This document shows positions 25,588 through 33,380 of a DNA stretch of 64,000 nt, in pieces. How positions within the stretch are numbered: the first letter of the stretch is position 1; each line of letters opens with the position of its first letter. A program made the position numbers and the translations under genes. Origin of the DNA: Winogradskyella arenosi (GTDB taxonomy: Bacteria; Bacteroidota; Bacteroidia; Flavobacteriales; Flavobacteriaceae); assembly GCF_003337305.1 (NCBI RefSeq), contig NZ_QPJO01000003.1, positions 496,001-560,000 on the forward strand, read 5' to 3'. The notes below the pieces were generated by a model. The model searched no databases and had not been told where the DNA came from. It saw only the letters and a list, made by a program, of their open reading frames with translations.

Positions 25588-26442
25588 ATGAAGCCCTCCC
25601 AAAACGCATACGGAAATCTAATAACCTCTGAGACGTTTAAGGCTACGCCACAGATAAAACCGCATCTAATTTTGAATAGAATACAAGAAAAGCTACATAC
25701 AAATCATAAATTATTATCTATTTATTTTACGGCAGGTTATCCTAATCTAGAGGATACCACCACTATTATTGAACGTTTAGAAGAAAGTGATGTAGATATG
25801 CTAGAAATAGGACTCCCTTTTAGTGATCCTTTGGCCGATGGCCCTACCATACAAGCCAGTTCTACTGAAGCTTTAAAAAACGGCATGACTAGCGAATTGC
25901 TATTTGAACAACTGAAAGACATCCGTAAAACGGTTAGTATTCCCTTAATCATTATGGGGTATTTTAATCCTATCTTACAGTATGGTGTTGAAGCCTTTTG
26001 TGAAAAATGCAAAGCTGTAGGTATTGATGGACTTATTATCCCAGATTTACCTGTTGATGTATATAACGAAACCTATAAAGCTACATTTGAAAAATATGGA
26101 CTTATCAACGTCCTGTTAATTACACCGCAAACCTCAGACGAGCGTATTCGCTATATTGATTCGGTGTCTAACGGATTTATTTACATGGTGAGTTCGGCAA
26201 GTGTTACGGGTGGAAATTCTGGTTTTGGTACTACACAAACTGAATATTTTGAGCGTATCGCCAACCTGAATCTCAAGAACCCACAAATTGTAGGGTTTGG
26301 AATTTCGGATCAAGAAACTTTTTCTCAGGCTACAAAACATGCTAAAGGAGCTATAATTGGTAGTGCTTTTATAAAGCATTTAAAAACGCATGGTATAACT
26401 AAAATTGATGAATTCACCCATAACATAAGACCCATATCTTAA
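25588..26442 (+). CDS. trpA: Tryptophan synthase alpha chain with N-terminal extension
   Basis: Cleaves indole-3-glycerol phosphate to indole and glyceraldehyde-3-phosphate as the alpha subunit of tryptophan synthase. Catalytic residues are E73 (DMLEIGLPFSDP) and D84 (PLADGPTIQ), with the phosphate-binding GNSGF and the IVGFGIS and GAIIGSAFIKHL regions intact. From the ATG at 25588 the protein is 284 aa, some 28 longer at the N-terminus than usual. The family normally begins at NRIQEKL, where an in-frame TTG (25672) could serve as start. No other trp gene is adjacent: neighbours are a TPR gene (opposite strand) and small proteins. Confidence 0.9.
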   Translation: MKPSQNAYGNLITSETFKATPQIKPHLILNRIQEKLHTNHKLLSIYFTAGYPNLEDTTTIIERLEESDVDMLEIGLPFSDPLADGPTIQASSTEALKNGMTSELLFEQLKDIRKTVSIPLIIMGYFNPILQYGVEAFCEKCKAVGIDGLIIPDLPVDVYNETYKATFEKYGLINVLLITPQTSDERIRYIDSVSNGFIYMVSSASVTGGNSGFGTTQTEYFERIANLNLKNPQIVGFGISDQETFSQATKHAKGAIIGSAFIKHLKTHGITKIDEFTHNIRPIS

Positions 26443-26541
26443 AGGTTTTTAACGTTTTAAGCTTCAACTTTAAGAAATCCTTGTGAGCAAAAACAAAGGG
26501 TATTCCTTATCTTCCTGTGAACACAAAAATTAAAATAAATT

Positions 26542-26685
26542 ATGGGAATTATAAAAGACGAAAAAAAGTTTAAACGTAAAACAACACAGAAAAATCCAAC
26601 CAACTTAACCGCAAACGTCAATCAGACTACGAATACTTTCGACATTGACGAAAAAACCATTAAGAAGCAACAAAATAAAAAATAG
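26542..26685 (+). CDS. Small basic protein of 47 residues, unknown function
   Basis: An ATG at 26542 opens a 47-codon frame ending TAG at 26683-26685. The product starts MGIIKDEKKFKRKTTQKNPT and ends KKQQNKK. It is highly charged with a lysine-rich head and tail, has no hydrophobic segment, and contains a polar middle (NLTANVNQTTNTFDIDEKTI). A strong terminator follows 20 bp after the stop, and the start is preceded by an A-rich leader (AAAATAAATT), as is common in flavobacteria. These support a real gene; I recognise no family. Confidence 0.6.
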   Translation: MGIIKDEKKFKRKTTQKNPTNLTANVNQTTNTFDIDEKTIKKQQNKK

Positions 26686-26705
26686 TTGTTCAACATAAGT
26701 GATTT

Positions 26706-26738
26706 AAAGTCTATTCATATCTTTGAATAGACTTTTTT
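26706..26738 (+). terminator. Intrinsic terminator after the 47-residue gene
   Basis: A 12-bp perfect stem AAAGTCTATTCA / TGAATAGACTTT with loop TATCTT, followed by TTTTATT. The core is nearly the same as the terminator at 27648-27679. Confidence 0.9.
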
Positions 26739-26748
26739 ATTGTTAACC

Positions 26749-26985
26749 ATGAAACTATTAAACGACTGGAAGCTTATCCTTCTTCTATGTTTTACCCTAG
26801 GCCTAGCGCCATTTTTTCCAGAACCACATCTCTTTGGTAAAATCCGATGGGTATTAGGTGGTGCTGTAGGCATGGAATTTAAAGATTATTTCGATCTCCT
26901 TTTTCACGGCTTTCCGTTTCTATTACTCCTTAAACTGTTCTTATTTAAAATCGTTAATACAACAACCAAGCCCCCACAACAATAA
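26749..26985 (+). CDS. Small two-helix membrane protein
   Basis: The 78-residue protein from the ATG at 26749 (an in-frame TTG 9 bp earlier is less likely) has two hydrophobic segments: LILLLCFTLGLAPFF (about 8-22) and FPFLLLLKLFLFKIV (about 54-68). The conserved-looking middle is PEPHLFGKIRWVLGGAVGME. I have seen this type annotated loosely as an RND transporter, but it is far too short to be one. Function unknown. It starts only 10 bp after the terminator of the preceding gene. Confidence 0.65.
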   Translation: MKLLNDWKLILLLCFTLGLAPFFPEPHLFGKIRWVLGGAVGMEFKDYFDLLFHGFPFLLLLKLFLFKIVNTTTKPPQQ

Positions 26986-27181
26986 CCAAAACTTAGGCTT
27001 AGGCATTAACTTAAAATCCTTATATGAGTGATCAGAATTCATAAAAAAAAGCCTCAAAAACAATAGCCCCCTACAACTATACAAACCAACAAAACATTAT
27101 ATAACAGATAAGTACACTAACTATGTGAGGAATTTTATTACAAAATATCTACATATTTAAACCTTATTTGAAATTAAATTC

Positions 27182-27189
27182 TATATTTG
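27182..27189 (+). promoter_or_regulatory. Candidate -7 element for the DUF805 gene (TATATTTG)
   Basis: Exact TAnnTTTG, 28 bp upstream of the ATG at 27218. No TTG is found at the ideal spacing. Confidence 0.45.
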
Positions 27190-27217
27190 ATGCCATTAAC
27201 TTAACCCCCTTAAAATT

Positions 27218-27604
27218 ATGGAATGGTATTTAAAAGTCGTAAGAGATAATTACGCAAATTTTTCAGGACGTGCTAGACGTCAAGAGTATTGGATGTTTGT
27301 TTTGTTTAACCTCATTATTACATTTGCCCTTGCAATCGTTTTTGGAACTCTAGGTGCACTTTTAGATATCCCTGCACTCTTTTCTTTATATGTCATTTAT
27401 GCGCTTGCTGTAGTAATCCCAAGTTTAGCTGTTGCCGTTAGACGTCTCCACGATGTAGGGAAAAGCGGTTGGTTTTACCTTATTTCTTTAATTCCTCTTA
27501 TTGGAGGTATCTGGCTTATTATCTTGTTTGCTACAGAAGGAGACCATGGTGCTAATGCCTATGGACCTGATCCTAAACAAGAAGCATCAAATGCGATCGC
27601 TTAA
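27218..27604 (+). CDS. DUF805 family inner-membrane protein
   Basis: The 128-residue protein has the DUF805 opening motif FSGRARRQEYWMFVLFN (about 15-31), three to four transmembrane segments, and the conserved RRLHDVGKSGWFYL (about 80-93) followed by a final helix and GANAYGPDP. The function of the family is not established. It stands alone between two terminators. Confidence 0.9.
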   Translation: MEWYLKVVRDNYANFSGRARRQEYWMFVLFNLIITFALAIVFGTLGALLDIPALFSLYVIYALAVVIPSLAVAVRRLHDVGKSGWFYLISLIPLIGGIWLIILFATEGDHGANAYGPDPKQEASNAIA

Positions 27605-27647
27605 CCCATAGAAAGTCTTAAATTTAGATTTTTAAAACTTATATTTC

Positions 27648-27679
27648 ATGCCTATTCATATTTTTGAATAGGCATTTTT
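27648..27679 (+). terminator. Intrinsic terminator after the DUF805 gene
   Basis: An 11-bp perfect stem ATGCCTATTCA / TGAATAGGCAT with loop TATTTT, followed by TTTTAAT. It ends about 20 bp before the trmL start. Confidence 0.88.
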
Positions 27680-27700
27680 AATACTTAAAATTTACCTTTT

Positions 27701-28159
27701 ATGGCCTTAAATATCGTACTCATAGAACCCGAAATACCTAACAACACCGGTAACATTGGACGCTTAGCTTTAGCAAGTGGTTCTAGACTTCACTTGGTAA
27801 AACCTTTTGGTTTTGAAATAGATGATAAACGCCTAAAGCGTGCAGGCCTTGATTACTGGCAGCATCTCGATGTTATATATTATGAAAATATTGAAGACTT
27901 TTTTTCTAAAAACAACGTCGAAGAGATGGTTTTCCTGTCTAGCCATGGCACCACAGCACATTGGGATATTAACTTTAAAGACAATATGTATTTGGTCTTC
28001 GGAAAAGAATCTGTTGGCTTACCAAAGTCTTTAATAGAGCAGTATAAGGCGCAACTCTTTAAGATTCCTTTATTCAGTACTGATATTCGAAGTCTTAATT
28101 TGGCAAATTCAGTGGGTATTGTGGTTTACGAAGGCTTACGACAACTAAGACCACTTTAA
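27701..28159 (+). CDS. trmL: tRNA (cytidine/uridine(34)-2'-O)-methyltransferase TrmL
   Basis: SPOUT-class enzyme methylating the 2'-OH of the wobble nucleotide of certain leucine tRNAs. The 152-residue length is exact for TrmL. Motifs are IVLIEPEIPNNTGNIGRLA (N-terminus), LVFGKESVGLP (about 107-117) and SLNLANSVGIVVYE (about 131-144), which form the trefoil-knot SAM site. Transcribed in the same direction as the DUF805 gene but separated by a terminator. Confidence 0.93.
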   Translation: MALNIVLIEPEIPNNTGNIGRLALASGSRLHLVKPFGFEIDDKRLKRAGLDYWQHLDVIYYENIEDFFSKNNVEEMVFLSSHGTTAHWDINFKDNMYLVFGKESVGLPKSLIEQYKAQLFKIPLFSTDIRSLNLANSVGIVVYEGLRQLRPL

Positions 28160-28259
28160 AATCTTAAATTAAAAAGACTCTTAATTTGTAAATTAAATGT
28201 AGAAAACAAGCGATTTCTAAAACGTTTTTGTAACTTTTACAGCATTAAACATCAGCAAT

Positions 28260-29150
28260 TTGAGACACTCTAAATCCTATAATTTCTTTTCAGAACTAGG
28301 CCAAATATCAGTTGGTATTATATTGGCAAGTGTAGGTTTAAAAGCCTTTTTACTTCCAAATGGTTTTATGGATGGTGGCGTCACCGGAATAGCCTTGTTG
28401 GTCAATAGACTGATTGGTTTAGACATTTCCATGCTCTTAGTCATTTTCAGTATTCCTTTCTTAGTTTTAGGCTTCTATACGGTTTCTAAATCTATTGTTG
28501 TAAAATCTATCTTAAGCATTATAAGCTTTGCTTTATTAATTCATTTTGGAGATTACGGGACCATAACCGATGATAAACTGCTAATTTCAATTTTTGGTGG
28601 ACTCTGTTTAGGCGCTGGAATCGGAATTGCCATAAGAAACGGATCGGTCTTAGATGGCTCTGAAATCTTAGGAATTTATCTCAATGATAAATTTGGATTA
28701 AGCATCGGTAAGGTTATCCTTATGTTTAATATTATTCTCTTCAGTATTACCGCTCTGGTGGTCTCTGTAGAAATAGCCCTCTACTCTATATTAACTTATA
28801 TTGTAACCGCTAAGGTGACCGATTTAACGATTGAAGGTTTTGAAGATTTTATTGGTGTGACTATTGTCTCTAACGACTACGCTAAGATTAAAAAAGCGAT
28901 TATGATAGAGCTCGGTGTAGGCTTAACCACTTACAAAGGTTCTAAAGGCTTTGGAAGCACAGGAGCCCAACAAGATTTCGATATTATTCACACTGTTATT
29001 AACCGTATTGATATTAAAAAAATGCATCGTGTTATTGAAGAAATAGACGAAAACGCATTTATCATTGAGTTTGATGTTAATAACGTGAAAGGTGGTGTTT
29101 TACGCCATTATCTCGATAAGAAAAAAGGAAAAACTTTAGGAGCTTTGTAA
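28260..29150 (+). CDS. YitT-family membrane protein with DUF2179 domain
   Basis: The 296-residue protein has five or six hydrophobic helices in the first two-thirds (ISVGIILASVGLKAFLLPNG, then FMDGGVTGIALLVNRL, typical of YitT/DUF161). A C-terminal cytoplasmic DUF2179 domain (about 215-285) includes GVGLTTYKGSKGFG. The family's role is unknown; some members are thought to be transporters. The start is a TTG at 28260, because the frame upstream closes without an ATG and the conserved region begins soon after. Confidence 0.85.
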   Translation: MRHSKSYNFFSELGQISVGIILASVGLKAFLLPNGFMDGGVTGIALLVNRLIGLDISMLLVIFSIPFLVLGFYTVSKSIVVKSILSIISFALLIHFGDYGTITDDKLLISIFGGLCLGAGIGIAIRNGSVLDGSEILGIYLNDKFGLSIGKVILMFNIILFSITALVVSVEIALYSILTYIVTAKVTDLTIEGFEDFIGVTIVSNDYAKIKKAIMIELGVGLTTYKGSKGFGSTGAQQDFDIIHTVINRIDIKKMHRVIEEIDENAFIIEFDVNNVKGGVLRHYLDKKKGKTLGAL

Positions 29151-29206
29151 ACATCTTTATTCCGCATTAAAGCCCTTTTATAAAAAGCTTAAACACTAAA
29201 ATTCAA

Positions 29207-29431
29207 TTAAGCATTACGCTCTAGATATTTAAGATACATGGCTTCTACTTTGGCTCTTGCCCATGGGGTTCGCCTTAAAAATTTCAAACTAGATTTTACA
29301 GAAGGATCATGTGTAAAACAGCGAATATTAATTTGATAACCCATATACTCCCAACCATAGTGCGCTTGCAAATCGTTAATGATCTGCTCTAATTTAATAC
29401 CATGAAGTGGGTTATTGGGTTGTGTAGCCAT
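29207..29431 (-). CDS. VF530-family small DNA-binding-like protein (DUF2132)
   Basis: The 74-residue protein matches the VF530 fold family: NNPLHGIKLEQIINDLQAHYGW, then INIRCFTHDPSVKSSLKFLRR and a C-terminal TPWARAKVEAMYL. The structural family was annotated as DNA-binding; direct function is unknown. It is the last gene of a minus-strand series with the DUF6500-like gene and rhlE upstream. Confidence 0.85.
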   Translation of the reverse strand: MATQPNNPLHGIKLEQIINDLQAHYGWEYMGYQINIRCFTHDPSVKSSLKFLRRTPWARAKVEAMYLKYLERNA

Positions 29432-29508
29432 GATTTAAAGATTCTTGTTCATTTCTGAACACATGATAAAAAACGCATAGAAAAGCCTAAGGTGACGAAA
29501 GCCACCTT

Positions 29509-29727
29509 TTAAGCTTGAGTTTCTATTAATTCTATAATCTTAGTCGCTTTTTCAAAGTGATTAAGCTGATGGGTTTGTATCCACCAAGTTGCCGCTTCCA
29601 TTAACAGTTCTGGCTGATCATTTTTATTTTTGAAAAACGCATAAAACGATAAGCCCACATTAGGACCTTTCTGCTGTAATTTCTGATTACAGACCTCTAA
29701 GATTTTCGTTTTTAAACCGGGAGTCAT
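29509..29727 (-). CDS. Small conserved protein, DUF6500-like
   Basis: The 72-residue protein (MTPGLKTKILEVCNQKL..., with GLSFYAFFKNKNDQPELLM and AATWWIQTHQLNHFEKA) looks like the small conserved family I know as DUF6500, though that label is from memory. It is soluble and probably helical, with no catalytic motif. It lies 50 bp downstream of rhlE and 78 bp upstream of the VF530 gene on the same strand. Confidence 0.65.
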   Translation of the reverse strand: MTPGLKTKILEVCNQKLQQKGPNVGLSFYAFFKNKNDQPELLMEAATWWIQTHQLNHFEKATKIIELIETQA

Positions 29728-29776
29728 GATAAAAAGACCTTAATTCTACTTTACACGGCGTAATGCCTTACGTCGA

Positions 29777-31063
29777 TTAACTACGGCTATCCGAACGTTT
29801 ACGACTCTTATTACGGTTGCGATTGTTCGGTTTATTTTTTTGAGTATTCTTAGCGTTACCACCGCGATTATTACGTTGGCCTCTATTTCGATTCTGACCC
29901 GGTTTAATCGGTTCTGTAGAAGCGTTAGGATCAGGTTCAAAACCTTCTAAAATTTCCACTGGAATAGATTCTCCTATTAATTTTTCTATTCCTTTTAAGT
30001 AGCTTGTTTCATCTGCACTTACTAAAGACATGGCTTGCCCTTCTGCACCAGCTCTCCCTGTTCTACCAATTCTATGCACGTAATCTTCAGCAATATTAGG
30101 TAACTCATAGTTTACCACGTGTGGTAATAATGGAATATCTAATCCTCTCGCCGCTATATCGGTGGCTACTAAAACTCTAATAGATCCATTTTTAAATCCG
30201 GCTAAGGCTTTCGTTCTTGCGCCTTGACTTTTATTACCATGAATAGCGGCCGCAGTAATCCCGGCACTTATCATTTTTTTACATAAGTTGTTAGCGCCGT
30301 GTTTGGTTCTAGTAAACACTAAAACTTGTTTCCAATCACCATCAGAAATTAATTTAATTATTAATCCTGTTTTCTTTCCTTTGGCAACACGGTATACTTT
30401 CTGCTCTATAACCTCTACAGCCGTATTTTCTGGTGTAGCTTCAACCTGTACAGGTTTATTAAGAATAGTATAGGCTAATTTTTTAATATCCTTAGAAAAG
30501 GTTGCTGAAAACATTAGGTTTTGACGCTTCGCTGGAATCAGTTTCATAACGCGTTCAATATCGCGAACAAAGCCCATATCTAACATACGGTCAGCCTCAT
30601 CTAAAACAAATATTTCAACACGTTTTAAGGATAATAATCCTTGACTTTCTAAGTCTAATAAGCGTCCAGGCGTGGCGATTAACACATCTACACCTTGACT
30701 TAATTTATTAACTTGTGGTTTCTGATTTACTCCACCAAAAATCACCGTACTTCTTATATTAAGATGCGTACTATATTCTTTAACATTAGCATGAACTTGA
30801 GCCGCTAGTTCGCGTGTTGGCGTTAATACCAAAGCTCTAATTGGACGGTGTCTTTGTTCAGTTCTACTAGACGATAGATTATGAAGCATAGGCAATGTAA
30901 AACCTGCTGTTTTACCAGTACCTGTTTGTGCCGAAGCCAAAACATCTTTCCCTTCTAATACAGGAGGAATCGCTTTTGCTTGAATTGGAGATGGAGTTTC
31001 GTATCCTTTTTCTTGGATCGCTTTTAGGATAGGCTCAGATAAGCCCAATGATTTAAATGACAT
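29777..31063 (-). CDS. rhlE: DEAD-box RNA helicase, RhlE type
   Basis: ATP-dependent RNA helicase for ribosome assembly or RNA decay. The 428 residues contain the Q motif ([14 protein letters not shown]), Walker A AQTGTGKT (about 43-50), PTRELA, DEAD in [15 protein letters not shown], and the C-terminal motifs [15 protein letters not shown] and [11 protein letters not shown] basic, Asn/Arg-rich low-complexity tail (about 385-428) follows, which usually confers RNA binding. The tail, full of [15 protein letters not shown] units, is typical of bacteroidete RhlE. Confidence 0.93.
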   Translation of the reverse strand: MSFKSLGLSEPILKAIQEKGYETPSPIQAKAIPPVLEGKDVLASAQTGTGKTAGFTLPMLHNLSSSRTEQRHRPIRALVLTPTRELAAQVHANVKEYSTHLNIRSTVIFGGVNQKPQVNKLSQGVDVLIATPGRLLDLESQGLLSLKRVEIFVLDEADRMLDMGFVRDIERVMKLIPAKRQNLMFSATFSKDIKKLAYTILNKPVQVEATPENTAVEVIEQKVYRVAKGKKTGLIIKLISDGDWKQVLVFTRTKHGANNLCKKMISAGITAAAIHGNKSQGARTKALAGFKNGSIRVLVATDIAARGLDIPLLPHVVNYELPNIAEDYVHRIGRTGRAGAEGQAMSLVSADETSYLKGIEKLIGESIPVEILEGFEPDPNASTEPIKPGQNRNRGQRNNRGGNAKNTQKNKPNNRNRNKSRKRSDSRS

Positions 31064-31175
31064 AAATAGTGTTTACGAAGCAAACTCTATTAATTTAGGT
31101 CACTCCTTTAATTTGGCGCGAAGTTACAGCTATTTTAGGGCTGACTCTACTAAATCGTGTATTATATTATAAATA

Positions 31176-31973
31176 CTACGATTTTCGCCATTGCAAAAAC
31201 TTTATAAAAGGGTTTGTTTTATGATTTTTAAACCCATGGAGCATGCTACTAAGTAGTAAAAGGACAGCTCCTATATAGGCTACTGTTGTAATGGGATTAG
31301 ACAATTCTGCATTTGCTTTCCCGATACCAATTAAGGCCCAAGCTCCTACTAAAGCAAACTCTCTCATATTACGCTCCCAAGTAATCAAAAGATTTATCGC
31401 TATCGCAATACTAATCATAATTAGCGCCCAATGCACCTCTGCAAGTCCCCAACCCGACCAATTTATTTTTACCAAATAAGTAGAAACATTGGCTATACTG
31501 GCAACGGTAACCCAACCCGAATAGATAACAAAAGGCCACCAGAGAAACGCAATGACAGGAAAAGGCTTGTCGTCTAACTCCATTCTGTTGTTCATGACAA
31601 TCTTTAATAATGAAAACAGTAATAAGAAAATAAAAATGCAAGACAGCCCCGTAAATTCATAAATCCAAGCAAAAACCCACAAACTATTAAAAGCACAAGA
31701 GGCTACAAACCACCATCCGGTTTTTAAGATAAAATCATCATTAGCCGTTTTTACAAACAAACTTCTTCCCTGATAGATTACAAATCCTAAAAGCAACATA
31801 TAAATAACTCCCCAAATCGCAAAGGTGTAACCCGCGGGCGTGAATAAGGAACTATAACTTTTGGAGACTTCTCCTATGGTTGTGTCATTTAATGCCCCGG
31901 TATTGGATAGGTAATTAATAAATATGGTAATAATTAAGGCTATGGTATTGCTAATCTGTAAACTCTTTTTCAT
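31176..31973 (-). CDS. TspO/MBR-related membrane protein
   Basis: The 265-residue protein is highly hydrophobic with about seven to eight helices and numerous tryptophans. It has the pattern LFTPAGYTFAIWGVIYMLL (about 46-64), AWIYEFTGL, FLWWPFVIYSGWVTVA and NWSGWGLAEVHWALIMI. These features relate it to the tryptophan-rich TspO group, but it is longer than classical TspO (about 160 aa), so the assignment is to the broader family. The ligand is unknown. Confidence 0.7.
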   Translation of the reverse strand: MKKSLQISNTIALIITIFINYLSNTGALNDTTIGEVSKSYSSLFTPAGYTFAIWGVIYMLLLGFVIYQGRSLFVKTANDDFILKTGWWFVASCAFNSLWVFAWIYEFTGLSCIFIFLLLFSLLKIVMNNRMELDDKPFPVIAFLWWPFVIYSGWVTVASIANVSTYLVKINWSGWGLAEVHWALIMISIAIAINLLITWERNMREFALVGAWALIGIGKANAELSNPITTVAYIGAVLLLLSSMLHGFKNHKTNPFIKFLQWRKS

Positions 31974-32216
31974 GCGTTATCTGCTTATTGTTTTCGCTTT
32001 TGCAAAAATGTATTATAAAGTTCGCCCTTGGGTTGTATTCATAAAATGGCTCACCTAAGGTGCTTAAAGGTAAAAATTTATAATTGCTGCGATATCTCAT
32101 TTACTACTGAATTTTAACTCAAATCCCCATTCAAAAAAGAACGTAGAGATTAATAAAACGTAATGATTCTCTTATTTTGGGAGGACGAGAGGTTCTAATG
32201 AAACTTATCGGTATGC

Positions 32217-32906
32217 TTAAAGAAACTCTGAATACTGAAGCATTCTAAAATCGAAGGTATTAAAATCTGGATTCCGAGCCTTAAGCTGTTTGTACAGCGG
32301 CATTCTACTAATGGAGATATTGGCCGCCCCAGATACTGAGGTTAAGGAAACCGTTTTTATAACCCTAACCGTGTTGGCTCCCCCATGATTTTCTTCTGAA
32401 GTTTCAGGTAAATTAAAGCGGTGTACCCGAGGCACATCTGGCTCTACAACTTCTAACTTAAGACCGTGAGTTTTTAAGTGTTTTCTAAATAAATATTCAG
32501 GACCATTTTTAGAATTTCCTCCAGTAAACAAAATGGTATCCACATTTGGAAATTGCTTAAGATAGCCTATTATATTACGGAGCTTAATGGCCTGCATTCC
32601 AAGATCTGAAGCGTCTATTTTTTCGCGTTTAGCACTTTCTACAATATCACAGATTCCTATACGATGTGTTTTTAAATAGGCTTTACGTTGCTCCACGGCT
32701 TCAGCAGAATTGTCAAATCTCAAATTAAGCTTATGTATTTTATCTATAAACAGCCATAAGGAGTTATAATAACTTCCGTAGCAAAAATCAACATCGCTCT
32801 CAAATAGCATTCCTGTAGAAAATCGTGGAGGCGGTAGCGTTCCTACAATAAGCTTTTGAGTGTCTTTTCTTATAAAAGGCGGATAAGGATGATGATGTAT
32901 AAACAT
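32217..32906 (-). CDS. Uracil-DNA glycosylase superfamily-like protein
   Basis: The 229-residue protein has an N-terminal block HHHPYPPFIRKDTQKLIVGTLPPPRFSTG. The GTLPPP segment occupies the place of the GxxPG loop in UDG-fold enzymes. A middle LKTHRIGICDIVESAKRE and a FTGGNSKNGPEYLFRKHL stretch follow. This resembles proteins annotated as uracil-DNA glycosylase family in bacteroidetes, but the canonical catalytic loop is not clearly present, so activity is unsure. There is no signal peptide. Confidence 0.55.
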   Translation of the reverse strand: MFIHHHPYPPFIRKDTQKLIVGTLPPPRFSTGMLFESDVDFCYGSYYNSLWLFIDKIHKLNLRFDNSAEAVEQRKAYLKTHRIGICDIVESAKREKIDASDLGMQAIKLRNIIGYLKQFPNVDTILFTGGNSKNGPEYLFRKHLKTHGLKLEVVEPDVPRVHRFNLPETSEENHGGANTVRVIKTVSLTSVSGAANISISRMPLYKQLKARNPDFNTFDFRMLQYSEFL

Positions 32907-33308
32907 AAAGTGCTCTAAGTAATTTTATATAATTTATAAAAATAATTGCAATACCAGTACTTAAAAAAACATAAACGAAACATGTCCTAGTTATTAATTA
33001 GACATATTTAGACTCCAATACGCATTTTGAATTATGCTGTTTATTTTACAGCGTTACTCTTCAAGCTCTAGTTTCCTTCAATTCATTTTAGACTAACTTC
33101 AATAAAGCCTTATAAGAATGGTTAACGCTTAAAATTAAATTGAAAGTCCCACTTTAAGCTATGTTTTTGAAAGATCAACGCCTTAATCTTTCTCGAAAAT
33201 TGTTTTTTTAACAGACCAATAAATCATGGTTCATTATTAATTTACAGTCAATTAAAGTCCTGTTCAAAACCCAACACCTCAACTCTATTTAGATTTATTA
33301 TAAATAAT
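32907..33308. other. AT-rich non-coding stretch upstream of the siderophore receptor
   Basis: About 470 bp separate the divergent UDG-like and TonB-receptor genes. The right end holds the receptor promoter and two operator-like elements, annotated separately. In the left 370 bp I see no open frame, tRNA or convincing hairpin. Confidence 0.6.
33286..33306. promoter_or_regulatory. Operator-like element, upstream copy
   Basis: A 21-bp imperfect palindrome with arms TATTTA and TAAATA, beginning TATTTAGATTTA. It ends 2 bp before the -33 TTG of the receptor promoter. Its sequence matches the reverse complement of the element at 33351-33371 at 18 of 21 positions. A metal-responsive repressor (Fur or DtxR type) is the likely binder, by inference. 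Confidence 0.6.
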
Positions 33309-33339
33309 TTGCTTTATAATAATTTCATAAATACTTTTG
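33309..33339 (+). promoter_or_regulatory. Promoter of the siderophore receptor operon (TTG-N20-TACTTTTG)
   Basis: TTG at 33309-33311, 20-bp spacer, TACTTTTG at 33332-33339: a full consensus match. The predicted start is near 33346, leader about 35 nt. Confidence 0.7.
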
Positions 33340-33350
33340 CCGCCACTAAC

Positions 33351-33371
33351 TATTTGTATTAAGTCTAAATA
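33351..33371. promoter_or_regulatory. Operator-like element, downstream copy (inverted)
   Basis: A 21-bp element whose reverse complement begins TATTTAGACTTA. It lies in the early leader, 10 bp before the ATG. It is in opposite orientation to the copy at 33286-33306, centres 65 bp apart, so the promoter lies between the two. Confidence 0.6.
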
Positions 33372-33380
33372 AAATAAAAG

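Noticed and set aside
29151..29206. Possible bidirectional terminator between YitT and VF530 genes
   Set aside because: AT-rich with no stem longer than a few pairs that avoids mismatches.
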